This document shows, piece after piece, positions 8,730-17,440 of a DNA stretch of 64,000 bases; position 1 is the stretch's first letter, and each line of letters starts with the position of its first letter. Location: positions 3,472,001-3,536,000 of the forward strand of contig NZ_CP163444.1 in the NCBI RefSeq assembly GCF_041053105.1. The letters are read 5' to 3'. Under the pieces are notes generated by a model. It did not search any database. It worked only from the letters and a program-made list of their open reading frames with translations, and had not been told where the DNA came from. The position numbers and the translations under genes are program-made. This DNA is from Streptomyces sp. R44 (GTDB taxonomy: Bacteria > Actinomycetota > Actinomycetes > Streptomycetales > Streptomycetaceae).

Positions 8730-9908
8730 CTACGGGAGGTTGCGGGCCATGACGATGCGCTGGACCTGGTTGGTGCCTTCGTAGATCTGGGTGATCTTGG
8801 CGTCGCGCATCATGCGCTCGACCGGGTAGTCGCGGGTGTAGCCGTAGCCGCCGAGGAGCTGGACGGCGTCGGTGGTGACCTCCATGGCGACGTCGGAGGC
8901 GAAGCACTTGGCGGCGGCGCCGAAGAAGGTGAGGTCCTCCTTGTCACCTCCGGCGGAGACGCGCTCGGACTTGGCGGCGGCGGCGTAGGTGAGCTGGCGG
9001 GCGGCCTCCAGCTTCATGGCCATGTCGGCGAGCATGAACTGCACGCCCTGGAAGTCGGCGATCGGCTTGCCGAACTGCTTGCGCTCCTTGACGTAGCCCT
9101 TGGCGTAGTCGAGGGCGCCCTGGGCGATGCCGATGGCCTGGGCGGCGATGGTGATGCGGGTGTGGTCGAGGGTCTTCATGGCGGTGGCGAAGCCGGTGCC
9201 CTCGGCGCCGATCATGCGGTCGGCGGGGATGCGGACGTTGTCGAGGTAGACCTCGCGGGTCGGGGAGCCCTTGATGCCGAGCTTCTTCTCCGGGGCGCCG
9301 AAGGACACGCCCTCGTCGGACTTCTCCACCACGAACGCGGAGATGCCCTTGGAGCGCTTCTCCGGGTCGGTGACGGCCATCACGGTGTAGTACTCCGAGA
9401 CGCCGGCGTTGGTGATCCACCGCTTGACGCCGTTGAGGACCCAGAAGTCGCCGTCGCGCACCGCGCGGGTCTTCATGCCGGCCGCGTCCGAGCCCGCGTC
9501 GGGCTCGGAGAGGGCGTAGGAGAACATCGCGTCGCCCTTGGCCAGCGGGCCGAGGTACTTGTGCTTGAGCTCCTCCGAGCCGGACAGGATCACCGGCAGC
9601 GAGCCCAGCTTGTTGACCGCCGGGATCAGCGAGGAGGAGCCGCACGCGCGCGCGACCTCCTCGATCACGATCACGGTGGCGAGGGCGTCCGCGCCCGCGC
9701 CGCCGTAGGTCTCCGGGACGTGCACGGCGTGCAGGTCGTTGGCGACCAGCGCGTCCAGGGCCTCCTGCGGGAAGCGGCCCTCCTCGTCCACCGCCGCCGC
9801 GAACGGCACGATCTTCGCCTCCGCGAGGGCACGCACCGACTCGCGGAGCATGTCGTGCTCCTCGGAAGGCCGGTAAAGGTCGAAATCAGTCGAACCCGAC
9901 ACGCTCAC
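8730..9908 (-). CDS. Acyl-CoA dehydrogenase
   Basis: FAD-dependent acyl-CoA dehydrogenase of 392 residues, introducing the trans-2 double bond in beta-oxidation or branched-chain amino acid breakdown. Signatures in order are YGGAGADALA, FSYALSEPDAGSDAAGMKTRA (FAD binding, about 120-140), WITNAGVS, and the C-terminal GGYGYTRDYPVERMMRDAK followed by QIYEGTNQVQR, in which the Glu of YEGT sits where short-chain acyl-CoA dehydrogenases carry the catalytic base. The start is uncertain between GTG 9908 and GTG 9902: a GGGAG sits 3 nt before the first and 9 nt before the second. It is divergent from the UDP-glucose dehydrogenase gene; the shared gap carries an alternating TAAC/GTTA repeat. Confidence 0.93.
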   Translation of the reverse strand: MSVSGSTDFDLYRPSEEHDMLRESVRALAEAKIVPFAAAVDEEGRFPQEALDALVANDLHAVHVPETYGGAGADALATVIVIEEVARACGSSSLIPAVNKLGSLPVILSGSEELKHKYLGPLAKGDAMFSYALSEPDAGSDAAGMKTRAVRDGDFWVLNGVKRWITNAGVSEYYTVMAVTDPEKRSKGISAFVVEKSDEGVSFGAPEKKLGIKGSPTREVYLDNVRIPADRMIGAEGTGFATAMKTLDHTRITIAAQAIGIAQGALDYAKGYVKERKQFGKPIADFQGVQFMLADMAMKLEAARQLTYAAAAKSERVSAGGDKEDLTFFGAAAKCFASDVAMEVTTDAVQLLGGYGYTRDYPVERMMRDAKITQIYEGTNQVQRIVMARNLP

Positions 9909-9923
9909 TCACTCCCACGCTGC

Positions 9924-9941
9924 TAACTACCGTTAAGTAAC
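9924..9941. promoter_or_regulatory. Candidate operator, TAAC/GTTA alternating half-sites
   Basis: Sequence TAACTACCGTTAAGTAAC contains TAAC-4nt-GTTA (9924-9935) overlapping GTTA-2nt-TAAC (9932-9941). It sits just upstream of the acyl-CoA dehydrogenase start in a GC-rich context where such AT-rich inverted repeats stand out. A TetR or GntR-type acyl-CoA-responsive regulator could bind; no such regulator is adjacent. Confidence 0.4.
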
Positions 9942-10027
9942 CCAAATGGTAGGGCGTGACCCGGCCCCGGACCAGGGCACGACTATGCTCGGGCAGGCAT
10001 TCCGCCCGACGTTCCCTGGAGTCCCGC

Positions 10028-11353
10028 ATGGCCCTCAAGATCACTGTGATCGGCACCGGCTACCTCGGCGCCACGCACGCCGCGGCCATGGCGGAGCTGG
10101 GCTTCGAGGTGCTCGGCCTGGACGTCGTCCCCGAGAAGATCGAGATGCTGTCCGCCGGACGCGTCCCCATGTTCGAGCCGGGCCTGGAGGAACTGCTCGC
10201 GAAGCACGTGGCCGGCATCGAGGGATCGAGCGGCCGGCTGCGCTTCACCACCTCCTGGGAGGAGGTCGGCGCCTTCGGCGACGTGCACTTCGTCTGTGTG
10301 AACACCCCGCAGAAGCACGGCGAGTACGCCTGCGACATGAGCTACGTCGACGCCGCCTTCACCTCCCTCGCCGGAGTCGTACGCGAAGGGGCCCTGGTCG
10401 TCGGCAAGTCGACCGTCCCGGTCGGCTCGGCCGAGCGGCTCGCGGCGCTCCTCCCCGAGGGCGTCGAGCTCGCCTGGAACCCCGAGTTCCTGCGCGAGGG
10501 CTTCGCCGTCGACGACACCCTGCACCCGGACCGGATCGTCGTCGGCGTGCGCGGCGAGCGGGCCGAGAAGACCCTCCGCGAGGTGTACGCCGTACCGGTC
10601 GGCGAGGGCTCTCCGTTCGTCGTCACCGACTTCCCGACCGCCGAACTCGTCAAGACGGCCGCCAACTCCTTCCTCGCCACCAAGATCTCCTTCATCAACG
10701 CGATGGCCGAGGTCTGCGAGGCCGCCGGCGGCGACGTCGCCAAGCTCGCCGAGGCCATCGGCCACGACGACCGCATCGGCGCCAAGTTCCTGCGCGCCGG
10801 CATCGGCTTCGGCGGCGGCTGCCTGCCCAAGGACATCCGGGCCTTCATGGCCCGCGCGGGCGAGCTCGGCGCCGACCAGGCCCTGACCTTCCTCCGCGAG
10901 ATCGACTCGATCAACATGCGACGGCGCGGCCAGATGGTGGAGATGGCCCGCGAGGCGCTCGGCGGGGCCACCTTCCTGGGCCGCCGGGTCGCGGTGCTCG
11001 GCGCCACCTTCAAGCCCGACTCGGACGACGTCCGCGACTCCCCCGCGCTCAACGTGGCCGGCCAGATACACCTCCAGGGCGGCCAGGTGACCGTCTACGA
11101 CCCGAAGGGCATGGAGAACGCCCGCCGGGTCTTCCCGACCCTCGGCTACGCAGACTCGGCCCTGGAGGCCGTGCGCGGGGCGGACGTGGTCCTGCACCTG
11201 ACCGAGTGGCGCGAGTTCCGCGAGCTCGACCCGGCCGAGCTGGCCGCGGTCGCCGCCACCCGCGTCATCCTCGACGGCCGCAACGCCCTCGACGGGGCGC
11301 GGTGGCGGGCGGCCGGCTGGACCTACCGGGCGATGGGCCGCCCGACGGCCTGA
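10028..11353 (+). CDS. UDP-glucose 6-dehydrogenase
   Basis: Oxidises UDP-glucose to UDP-glucuronate with two NAD+, supplying uronic acid for envelope polymers. The protein has 441 residues from ATG 10028, which begins with the Rossmann motif of the family (ITVIGTGYLGATHAAAM, GxGxxG). Further signatures are FVCVNTPQK, VGKSTVPVGS, the NPEFLREGFAVDD segment, TAANSFLATKISFINAMAEVCE, the catalytic Cys in GIGFGGGCLPKDI (about residue 265), and the C-terminal domain start LGATFKPDSDDVRDSP. The neighbouring LCP ligases and glycosyltransferase make a role in cell-wall glycopolymer precursor supply plausible. The gene may equally be called a GDP-mannose/UDP-glucose dehydrogenase family member; substrate is inferred. 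Confidence 0.9.
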   Translation: MALKITVIGTGYLGATHAAAMAELGFEVLGLDVVPEKIEMLSAGRVPMFEPGLEELLAKHVAGIEGSSGRLRFTTSWEEVGAFGDVHFVCVNTPQKHGEYACDMSYVDAAFTSLAGVVREGALVVGKSTVPVGSAERLAALLPEGVELAWNPEFLREGFAVDDTLHPDRIVVGVRGERAEKTLREVYAVPVGEGSPFVVTDFPTAELVKTAANSFLATKISFINAMAEVCEAAGGDVAKLAEAIGHDDRIGAKFLRAGIGFGGGCLPKDIRAFMARAGELGADQALTFLREIDSINMRRRGQMVEMAREALGGATFLGRRVAVLGATFKPDSDDVRDSPALNVAGQIHLQGGQVTVYDPKGMENARRVFPTLGYADSALEAVRGADVVLHLTEWREFRELDPAELAAVAATRVILDGRNALDGARWRAAGWTYRAMGRPTA

Positions 11354-11363
11354 GGCAGCGGCA

Positions 11364-11396
11364 GAGGGGCGCGACCGCCTGGCGGTCGCGCCCCTC
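11364..11396. terminator. Bidirectional terminator, near-perfect palindrome
   Basis: A 16-bp perfect stem (11364-11379 with 11381-11396) around a single central base. It lies between the convergent UDP-glucose dehydrogenase and dipeptidase-like genes. Confidence 0.82.
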
Positions 11397-11410
11397 CGTC
11401 GTTCGCGCGG

Positions 11411-12334
11411 TCAGGCCGCGGCCGGCCGGATCCGGTTCGTCCGGGACAGGAACTCCGTCTCCCGCAGCGCCCGGGTGGCGTTGGCGTGCGCGAGGCCGAC
11501 GAGTTCCTGGGCCGTCCAGCCGCGGCGGAGCAGCTCCGCGAAGAGCGGCACGTAGCCGGCGGCCGGGGCGGTGGTGTGGGAGACACCCGTGCACTGCGGG
11601 CCCGCCTGCGCCCGTACCCGGTCGAGGACGTCGGCGACGGCGGCCGGGTCCTCGGTGACCGTGACCATGAGGACGGCGCCGTTCTCGCCGAGGAGGCCGA
11701 GGACCTCGTCCGGCAGGGTCTCCGGCTCGGCCCGGGTGAGGAGCGCGGGGGCGCGGGTGACGGCGAGGGCGCGGCGGACCGTGTCCTGGTCGGCGCCGGA
11801 GAGGTCCACGGCCAGGCCGATCCGGTTCATCTCCCGTACGGCGTCCCGGGCGAAGCGGTCGAAGCGGGTGAGGTTCACCGCCCGTACGCCGAGGGCGTGG
11901 TAGGCCCGCAGGATGGCCGCGGAGCCGCCGAGCGCCGTCCAGCTGACCGGGCCGAGCAGCGCGGCGACACGGCCGCAGTTGCGGGCGTGGGCCAGCTCGG
12001 AGGTGGTGTACGCGAGGCGCAGGTCCTCGGGGCAGGTGGCGACGAGGGCGCGGACGGAGTCGATCCGCCGCAGGGTCCCGATGACGCCCTCTTCCGACTC
12101 GGTGTGCAGGGACCAGAGTTGGGCTCCGGCCTCCGCGGCGCGGACGGGCGGGAGGTCCTCGGGGTCGAGGGAGCCGGGGAGTTCGGTGTGGCCCTCGGTG
12201 ACGGGCTGCGCGGCCAGCAGGGCGCGGGCGCGGGCCGTCTCGTCGGGCGGTGGCGGTGACTCCGGCGGATCGGGCTCGCCGGCGGCGGCAGGGACGGTGG
12301 AGAGGATGGGAGGGTCGTCTAGCAGTTCCGCCAT
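11411..12334 (-). CDS. Degenerate renal-dipeptidase-family protein, probable pseudoenzyme
   Basis: Paralogue of the upstream dipeptidase (12455-13651) but shorter, 307 residues from ATG 12334 with GGAGTAAG upstream. The scaffold is recognisable: AAEAGAQLWSLHTE, AAILRAYHALGVRAVNLTRFDRF, AVREMNRIGLAVDLSGAD, and a C-terminal LFAELLRRGWTAQELVGLAHANATRALRETE split over about 265-295. The metal-binding residues are largely gone: the paralogue's HND is HTE here, its AEGGH is GPVSW, its DLSH is DLSG, and its FSHSS is LLTRA. A hydrolytic role is therefore unlikely if the family mechanism holds. The first 40 residues are Pro-rich. It lies 120 bp after the intact dipeptidase gene on the same strand and is probably the last gene of the purK operon. 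Confidence 0.8.
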   Translation of the reverse strand: MAELLDDPPILSTVPAAAGEPDPPESPPPPDETARARALLAAQPVTEGHTELPGSLDPEDLPPVRAAEAGAQLWSLHTESEEGVIGTLRRIDSVRALVATCPEDLRLAYTTSELAHARNCGRVAALLGPVSWTALGGSAAILRAYHALGVRAVNLTRFDRFARDAVREMNRIGLAVDLSGADQDTVRRALAVTRAPALLTRAEPETLPDEVLGLLGENGAVLMVTVTEDPAAVADVLDRVRAQAGPQCTGVSHTTAPAAGYVPLFAELLRRGWTAQELVGLAHANATRALRETEFLSRTNRIRPAAA

Positions 12335-12454
12335 GGTCTTACTCCGAACTCGGCGATGCAGTACCGCCCCGCCGAGAGCGGCGGGGCAGTACCGTCCACC
12401 GTGCCACCGGCCCCCTCGGGGGGCTCGGTGGGCTACGCCGACGGAGTGAGCCGG

Positions 12455-13651
12455 CTACGGCGTGTCGAGCGCCTCGATCGTGGCGTTCGACGGGGCCGTA
12501 CGGTTCCTCAGATCGCGGGAGACCGCCTCCGCGTCCCGCAGCGCGCGGACCGCGTTGGACCAGGTCAGCTTGGCGAGGTCCGTCCGGGACCAGCCGCGGT
12601 GCAGCAGTTCCGCGATCAGGTTCGGATAGCCGGCGACGTCGTCGAGACCGGCCGGGGTGAAGGCCGTCCCGTCGTAGTCGCCGCCGATGCCGATGTGGTC
12701 GATGCCGGCGGCCTCGCGCATGTGGTCGAGGTGGTCGGCGACCGTGGCGGCGGTGGCGATCGGGCGCGGGTTCGCCTCCTCGAAGGCGCGGTGCAGCTTC
12801 ATCGCCTCGGCGGTGGTGTCGAGGTGGTCGAAGCCGTGCGCCCGGAGGTTCTCGTCCGCCCGCGCCGTCCACTCGACGGCCGCGGGGAGGATGAACTTGG
12901 GCACGAACGTGGCCATCGCGACGCCGCCGTTGGCGGGCAGCCGCTCCAGGACGTCGTCCGGGATGTTCCGCGGGTGGTCGCAGACCGCGAGGGAGGAGGA
13001 GTGCGAGAAGATCACCGGCGCCGCCGTGGTGTCGAGCGCGTCCCGCATCGTCGTCGCGGCGACGTGCGAGAGGTCGACGAGCATGCCGGAGCGGTTCATC
13101 TCGCGGACGACCTGCCGGCCGAAGGCGGAGAGACCGCCGACGCCGGGCTCGTCGGTCGCCGAGTCCGCCCAGTCGTTGTTGTCGTTGTGCGTGAGCGTCA
13201 TGTACCGCACGCCCAGGGCGTGCAGCGCGCGCAGGGTGGCGAGGGAGTTGTTGATCGAGTGGCCGCCCTCGGCGCCCTTGAGCGAGGCGATGCGGCCCTG
13301 CTTCCGGGCCGCCTCCATGTCGTCCGCCGTCAGGGCCGGCGCGAGGTCGGAGGCGTAGCGGTCGAGGAGCTGGTCGACGATGTCGATCTGCTCCAGGGTC
13401 GCGCTGACCGCGTCGTCGCCGGCCAGCCGGCAGGGCACGTACACCGACCAGAACTGGGCGCCGACCCCGCCGGCCCGCAGCCGGGCGAGGTCGGTGTGGA
13501 GCGCGCCGGTCTGGTCCGCGCCGATGTCCATCCGGTCCAGGTCGTAGCGCACGTGCTCGCGCAGCGCCCAGGGGAGGTCGTTGTGGCCGTCGACCACGGG
13601 GGACGAGGCCAGGAGTTCCCTGGCCTCGTCGAGACGGTCCGACGCGCTCAC
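12455..13651 (-). CDS. Membrane dipeptidase (renal dipeptidase family, M19)
   Basis: Zinc dipeptidase of 398 residues. The family metal ligands are all visible: [10 protein letters not shown] (HxD, about residues 20-22), KGAEGGHSI (bridging Glu), MLVDLSHVA (His) and VIFSHSSS (His), followed by [13 protein letters not shown]. The family hydrolyses dipeptides, often including D-configured second residues. The GTG start at 13651 overlaps the purE stop codon in a GTGA arrangement, so translation is coupled to purE. No signal peptide is visible, so the enzyme is predicted to be cytosolic. A short hairpin of 8 bp (about 12373-12392) lies downstream, before the paralogue. Confidence 0.9.
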   Translation of the reverse strand: MSASDRLDEARELLASSPVVDGHNDLPWALREHVRYDLDRMDIGADQTGALHTDLARLRAGGVGAQFWSVYVPCRLAGDDAVSATLEQIDIVDQLLDRYASDLAPALTADDMEAARKQGRIASLKGAEGGHSINNSLATLRALHALGVRYMTLTHNDNNDWADSATDEPGVGGLSAFGRQVVREMNRSGMLVDLSHVAATTMRDALDTTAAPVIFSHSSSLAVCDHPRNIPDDVLERLPANGGVAMATFVPKFILPAAVEWTARADENLRAHGFDHLDTTAEAMKLHRAFEEANPRPIATAATVADHLDHMREAAGIDHIGIGGDYDGTAFTPAGLDDVAGYPNLIAELLHRGWSRTDLAKLTWSNAVRALRDAEAVSRDLRNRTAPSNATIEALDTP

Positions 13652-14181
13652 TTGGCGAAGCCGAAGGACGCGGAGCCCTCGACCTTGGCGCGGAGCCGCT
13701 TGCCCTTCTCCGTGGCCTGGTCGTTGAGGTCCTGGAGGAACTCGGTCATCCGGGCGCGGAGCTCGGCGTCGCCCGCGGCGAGGATGCGGGCGGCGAGCAG
13801 GCCCGCGTTCCGCGCGCCGGCGACGGAGACCGTGGCGACGGGGATGCCGGCCGGCATCTGCACGATGGAGAGCAGCGAGTCCATGCCGTCGAGGTACTTC
13901 AGCGGCACCGGCACGCCGATGACCGGCAGCGGGGTGACGGAGGCGAGCATGCCGGGCAGGTGGGCGGCGCCGCCGGCGCCCGCGATGATCGCCTGGATGC
14001 CGCGGTCCGCGGCCTCCTCGCCGTACGCGATCATCTCGCGCGGCATCCGGTGCGCGGAGAGGACGTTCACCTCGTACGGGATCTCGAACTCGTCGAGGGC
14101 CTGCGCGGCGGCCTCCATGACGGTCCAGTCGGAGTCGGACCCCATGGCGATGCCGACGACGGGGGCGGTGGCGGTGCTCAT
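13648..14181 (-). CDS. purE: N5-carboxyaminoimidazole ribonucleotide mutase
   Basis: Class I PurE of 177 residues, converting N5-CAIR to CAIR in purine biosynthesis. The sequence opens [19 protein letters not shown] with the GSDSDW phosphate-binding motif, then [12 protein letters not shown] (catalytic His region), [14 protein letters not shown] and GVPV...[18 protein letters not shown]. The ATG overlaps the purK stop codon in an ATGA tetranucleotide (14178-14181), and the purE stop overlaps the next GTG, so purK, purE and the dipeptidase form a tightly coupled operon. Confidence 0.97.
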   Translation of the reverse strand: MSTATAPVVGIAMGSDSDWTVMEAAAQALDEFEIPYEVNVLSAHRMPREMIAYGEEAADRGIQAIIAGAGGAAHLPGMLASVTPLPVIGVPVPLKYLDGMDSLLSIVQMPAGIPVATVSVAGARNAGLLAARILAAGDAELRARMTEFLQDLNDQATEKGKRLRAKVEGSASFGFAK

Positions 14182-15317
14182 TCGGTGATGGTTCCTCGCA
14201 GATAGCCGGCGGCGTGACGGGCGCGCTCCAGCACGTCGTCGAGGTCGTCGCCGTAGGTGTTGACGTGGCCCACCTTGCGACCGGGCTTCACGTCCTTGCC
14301 GTACATGTGGATCTTGAGCTGCGGGTCCCTGGCCATGCAGTGCAGATACGCGGAGTACATGTCCGGGTAGTCGCCGCCCAGGACATTGCACATCACGGTC
14401 CACGGCGCGCGCGGGCGCGGATCGCCGAGGGGCAGGTCGAGAACCGCCCGGACGTGGTTGGCGAACTGCGAGGTGACCGCCCCGTCCTGGGTCCAGTGGC
14501 CGGAGTTGTGCGGGCGCATCGCCAGTTCGTTGACGAGGATGCGGCCGTCCGTGGTCTGGAACAGCTCGACGGCGAGGTGGCCGACGACGCCCAGCTCCTT
14601 GGCGATCCGCAGGGCCAGCTCCTGGGCCTGCCCGGCCAGCTCGTCGTCGAGGTCGGGCGCGGGCGCGATGACCGTGTCGCAGACGCCGTCGACCTGGCGG
14701 GACTCGACGACCGGGTAGGCGACGGCCTGGCCGTGCGGGGAGCGGACGATGTTCGCCGCGAGCTCGCGGACGAAGTCGACCTTCTCCTCGGCGAGCACCC
14801 GGACCCCGGCGAGGAAGGGGTCGCGGGCGTCCTCGGGCGTCCGGACGAACCAGACGCCCTTGCCGTCGTAGCCGCCGCTCACGGTCTTGAGGATGATCGG
14901 GAAGCCGCCGACCTCGTCGGCGAAGGCCGCGGCGTCGGCCGGATCGGCGACGATGCGGTGCCGGGGGCTCGGCGCGCCGATCTCGTCGAGCTTGGCGCGC
15001 ATCACCCCCTTGTCCTGCGCGTGCACGAGGGCCTCGCGGCCCGGGCGGATCACGACGCCGTCCGCCTCCAGGGCGGCCAGGTGCTCGGCGGGGACGTGCT
15101 CGTGATCGAAGGTGATCACGTCGCAGCCGCGCGCGAAGTCACGCAGCGTGTCCAGGTCGCGGTAGTCGCCGATGACGACCTCGCTCACCACCTGGGCCGC
15201 GGAGTCCTGCGGGGTGTCGCTGAGGAGCTTGAACTTGATGCCGAGGGGGATACCCGCCTCGTGGGTCATACGGGCGAGCTGCCCGCCTCCGACCATGCCT
15301 ACTACGGGGAACGTCAC
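14178..15317 (-). CDS. purK: 5-(carboxyamino)imidazole ribonucleotide synthase
   Basis: ATP-grasp enzyme of 379 residues making N5-CAIR from AIR, bicarbonate and ATP, feeding the product directly to PurE. Motifs are the N-terminal [20 protein letters not shown], the ATP-grasp [13 protein letters not shown], and the C-terminal [14 protein letters not shown]. The GTG at 15317 gives the usual family N-terminus ([13 protein letters not shown]); its AAGAGG is directly adjacent, closer than usual, so leaderless or weak initiation is possible. The open frame continues upstream but without family similarity. Divergent from the GtrA-type gene. Confidence 0.96.
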   Translation of the reverse strand: MTFPVVGMVGGGQLARMTHEAGIPLGIKFKLLSDTPQDSAAQVVSEVVIGDYRDLDTLRDFARGCDVITFDHEHVPAEHLAALEADGVVIRPGREALVHAQDKGVMRAKLDEIGAPSPRHRIVADPADAAAFADEVGGFPIILKTVSGGYDGKGVWFVRTPEDARDPFLAGVRVLAEEKVDFVRELAANIVRSPHGQAVAYPVVESRQVDGVCDTVIAPAPDLDDELAGQAQELALRIAKELGVVGHLAVELFQTTDGRILVNELAMRPHNSGHWTQDGAVTSQFANHVRAVLDLPLGDPRPRAPWTVMCNVLGGDYPDMYSAYLHCMARDPQLKIHMYGKDVKPGRKVGHVNTYGDDLDDVLERARHAAGYLRGTITE

Positions 15318-15516
15318 CCTCTTAGGGTATCCGCACCATCGGGGAACACTCGTCCGGCTGTGGTTTGGCACAAGGTCCCAGCAGGTGGGACGTGGGTGGG
15401 TCACGGGTTGTCCACAGGTTTGCGCGGTACACAGGCGGGTGACAGGGGCGCTGGTTAGCATGGTTGGGTTGACGTCGCCCGGACGTCATCCGGACGGACG
15501 GGACAGAGCGATCACC

Positions 15517-16032
15517 ATGAGTGAACCCGGCGCGCTGCGCATGCGACTCCAGGGGCTCTTCCGGGAGGTCGCCAAGTTCGGCGCCGTCGGCGCGGTCGGG
15601 GTCCTGGTCGACCTCGGGGTGTTCAACCTCGTGCGCCACTTCTCGGACCTGCCGGTCGTGCGGGCGAGCGTCATCGCCACCGTGGTCGCGATCGTCTTCA
15701 ACTACCTCGGCTTCCGGTACTTCACCTACCGGGACCGGGACAAGAGCAGCCGCGCCAAGGAGCTCTCCCTCTTCCTGGTCTTCAGCCTGGTCGGCCTGGT
15801 GATCCAGAACGGTCTGCTGTACGCGGCGACGTACGGGTTCGGCTGGGACACCCCGCTGCAGAGCAACTTCTTCAAGTTCTTCGGCATCGGCGTCGCGACG
15901 CTGTTCCGCTTCTGGTCCTACCGCACCTGGGTGTTCCGGGCGCTGCCGGCGAAGGAGGCGGTGCAGACCGCCGAATCGTTCCTGGAGCAGGCCCCGCGGC
16001 AGGCGACCCGCCGTCAGCCCGACCGCGTCTGA
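15517..16032 (+). CDS. GtrA family membrane protein
   Basis: Small polytopic protein of 171 residues with four predicted transmembrane helices, about 21-40, 50-68, 88-107 and 121-139. The GtrA/DPMS family signature is present: VAKFGAVGAVGVLVDLGVFN at the start, then FNYLGFRYFTYRD, and FRFWSYRTWVFR near the end. GtrA proteins are thought to help translocate or partner lipid-linked sugars in surface glycosylation; the exact substrate here is unknown. The C-terminal 35 residues are a polar tail. The stop codon lies in a small 18-bp direct repeat. Confidence 0.87.
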   Translation: MSEPGALRMRLQGLFREVAKFGAVGAVGVLVDLGVFNLVRHFSDLPVVRASVIATVVAIVFNYLGFRYFTYRDRDKSSRAKELSLFLVFSLVGLVIQNGLLYAATYGFGWDTPLQSNFFKFFGIGVATLFRFWSYRTWVFRALPAKEAVQTAESFLEQAPRQATRRQPDRV

Positions 16033-16085
16033 CCCGTCGACCGCGTCTGACCCCTCGATCTCGCCTCACCCGTCGACCGCGGCGG

Positions 16086-17357
16086 TCACCGTACGGGGCG
16101 CTCCTGCGGCGCCTCCGCGACGCTCCTGACCTCCCGGCTCAGGAAGAGCGCGAAGACCGGCGGCTGCTGCTGGAGCAGTTCCAGACGGCCGCCGTCCGCC
16201 TCCGCCAGGTCCCGGGCCACCGCCAGGCCGATCCCGGTGGAGCTGCGGCCGCTCACCGCCCGCTCGAAGATCCGCGCGCCGAGGTCGGCGGGGACGCCCG
16301 GGCCCTCGTCGGTGACCTCGATCACCGACTGGTTGCCGGTGACGCGGGTGCGCAGGGCGACCGTGCCGCCGCCGTGCATGAGCGAGTTCTCGATCAGGGC
16401 GGCGAGGACCTGGGCGACCGCGCCCGGGGTGCCGACCGCCCGCATCCCCTGCTTGCCTGAGTGCACGATGGCCCGCCCCGCGCTGCGGTAGGCCGGGCGC
16501 CACTCCTCGATCTGCTGCTTGACGACCTCGTCCAGGTCGAAGGCGACGGCGGAGCCGGTGCGGGGGTCACGCGCGTTCGTCAGGAGCCGCTCCACGACGT
16601 CGGTGAGCCGCTCGACCTGCGTGAGGGCGATCGTCGCCTCCTCCTTGACCGTCTCCAGGTCGTCGGCGAGGGCGACCTCCTCCAGGCGCATGGAGAGCGC
16701 GGTGAGGGGCGTACGGAGCTGGTGGGAGGCGTCGGCGGCGAGCCGGCGCTCGGCGGTGAGCATCCGGGCGATGCGCTCGGCGGAGGCGTCGAGGACGTCC
16801 GCGACCCGGTCCAGCTCGGGCACCCCGTACCGCTTGTGCCGGGGCCGCGGGTCGCCGGAGCCGAGGCGCTCGGCGGTCTCGGCGAGGTCGGTGAGCGGGG
16901 ACGCCAGCTTGTTCGCCTGCCGTACGGCGAGGAGGACGGCGGCGACGACCGCGAGCAGGGCCACCGCGCCGATGATCAGCAGGGTGCGGCCGACCTCGGC
17001 GGTCACCGCGGAGCGGGACTCCTCGACGATCACGGTCTCGCCGCGCTCGCCCTCCGCGAGGCCCCGGATGACCTCGCCCTCGGGGCGGTCGCCGATCTCG
17101 ATGGGGTCGCGGCCGGGGATGCGGATCTGGGCGAAGCGCTTGGCGCCGCCCTGCTCGGCGAGGATGTCCGGATTGACCGGCTCGCCGCCGATCAGCCGGC
17201 TGTCGACGATCGAGACGAGCCGCAGCGCCTCCGAGTCCACGCTCTCCTGGGCGCTGCTGGAGATGGTGCGGGTCTCGACGAGGACCAGGGAGACGCCGAA
17301 GACGGCGATGACGACGAGGACGACGGCGAGCGTGGAGTTGATCAGACGGCGGCGCAC
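16086..17357 (-). CDS. Sensor histidine kinase
   Basis: Two-component sensor of 423 residues from a GTG with GGAGGG upstream. Order: transmembrane helix 1 (about 7-27), an extracellular sensor segment of roughly 110 residues, helix 2 (about 142-164), a HAMP-like linker (LASPLTDLAETAERLGSGD), the HisKA H-box ADASHQLRTPLTAL with phosphorylated His near residue 212, an N box ALIENSLMHGGG, and G boxes VTDEGPGVP and STGIGLAVARDLAEADGG. The HAMP joins a kinase of the EnvZ/PhoR group. The gene follows the response regulator by 83 bp on the same strand, so the two should be one operon. The signal is unknown. Confidence 0.94.
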   Translation of the reverse strand: MRRRLINSTLAVVLVVIAVFGVSLVLVETRTISSSAQESVDSEALRLVSIVDSRLIGGEPVNPDILAEQGGAKRFAQIRIPGRDPIEIGDRPEGEVIRGLAEGERGETVIVEESRSAVTAEVGRTLLIIGAVALLAVVAAVLLAVRQANKLASPLTDLAETAERLGSGDPRPRHKRYGVPELDRVADVLDASAERIARMLTAERRLAADASHQLRTPLTALSMRLEEVALADDLETVKEEATIALTQVERLTDVVERLLTNARDPRTGSAVAFDLDEVVKQQIEEWRPAYRSAGRAIVHSGKQGMRAVGTPGAVAQVLAALIENSLMHGGGTVALRTRVTGNQSVIEVTDEGPGVPADLGARIFERAVSGRSSTGIGLAVARDLAEADGGRLELLQQQPPVFALFLSREVRSVAEAPQERPVR

Positions 17358-17440
17358 GGTGCCCTCCGGGCGGGGTACGGGTTTGCGCTCCCGAGCCTAC
17401 GGGGCCGACCACCGGCTCAGAGGCGCACCGGTGCGCGCTC

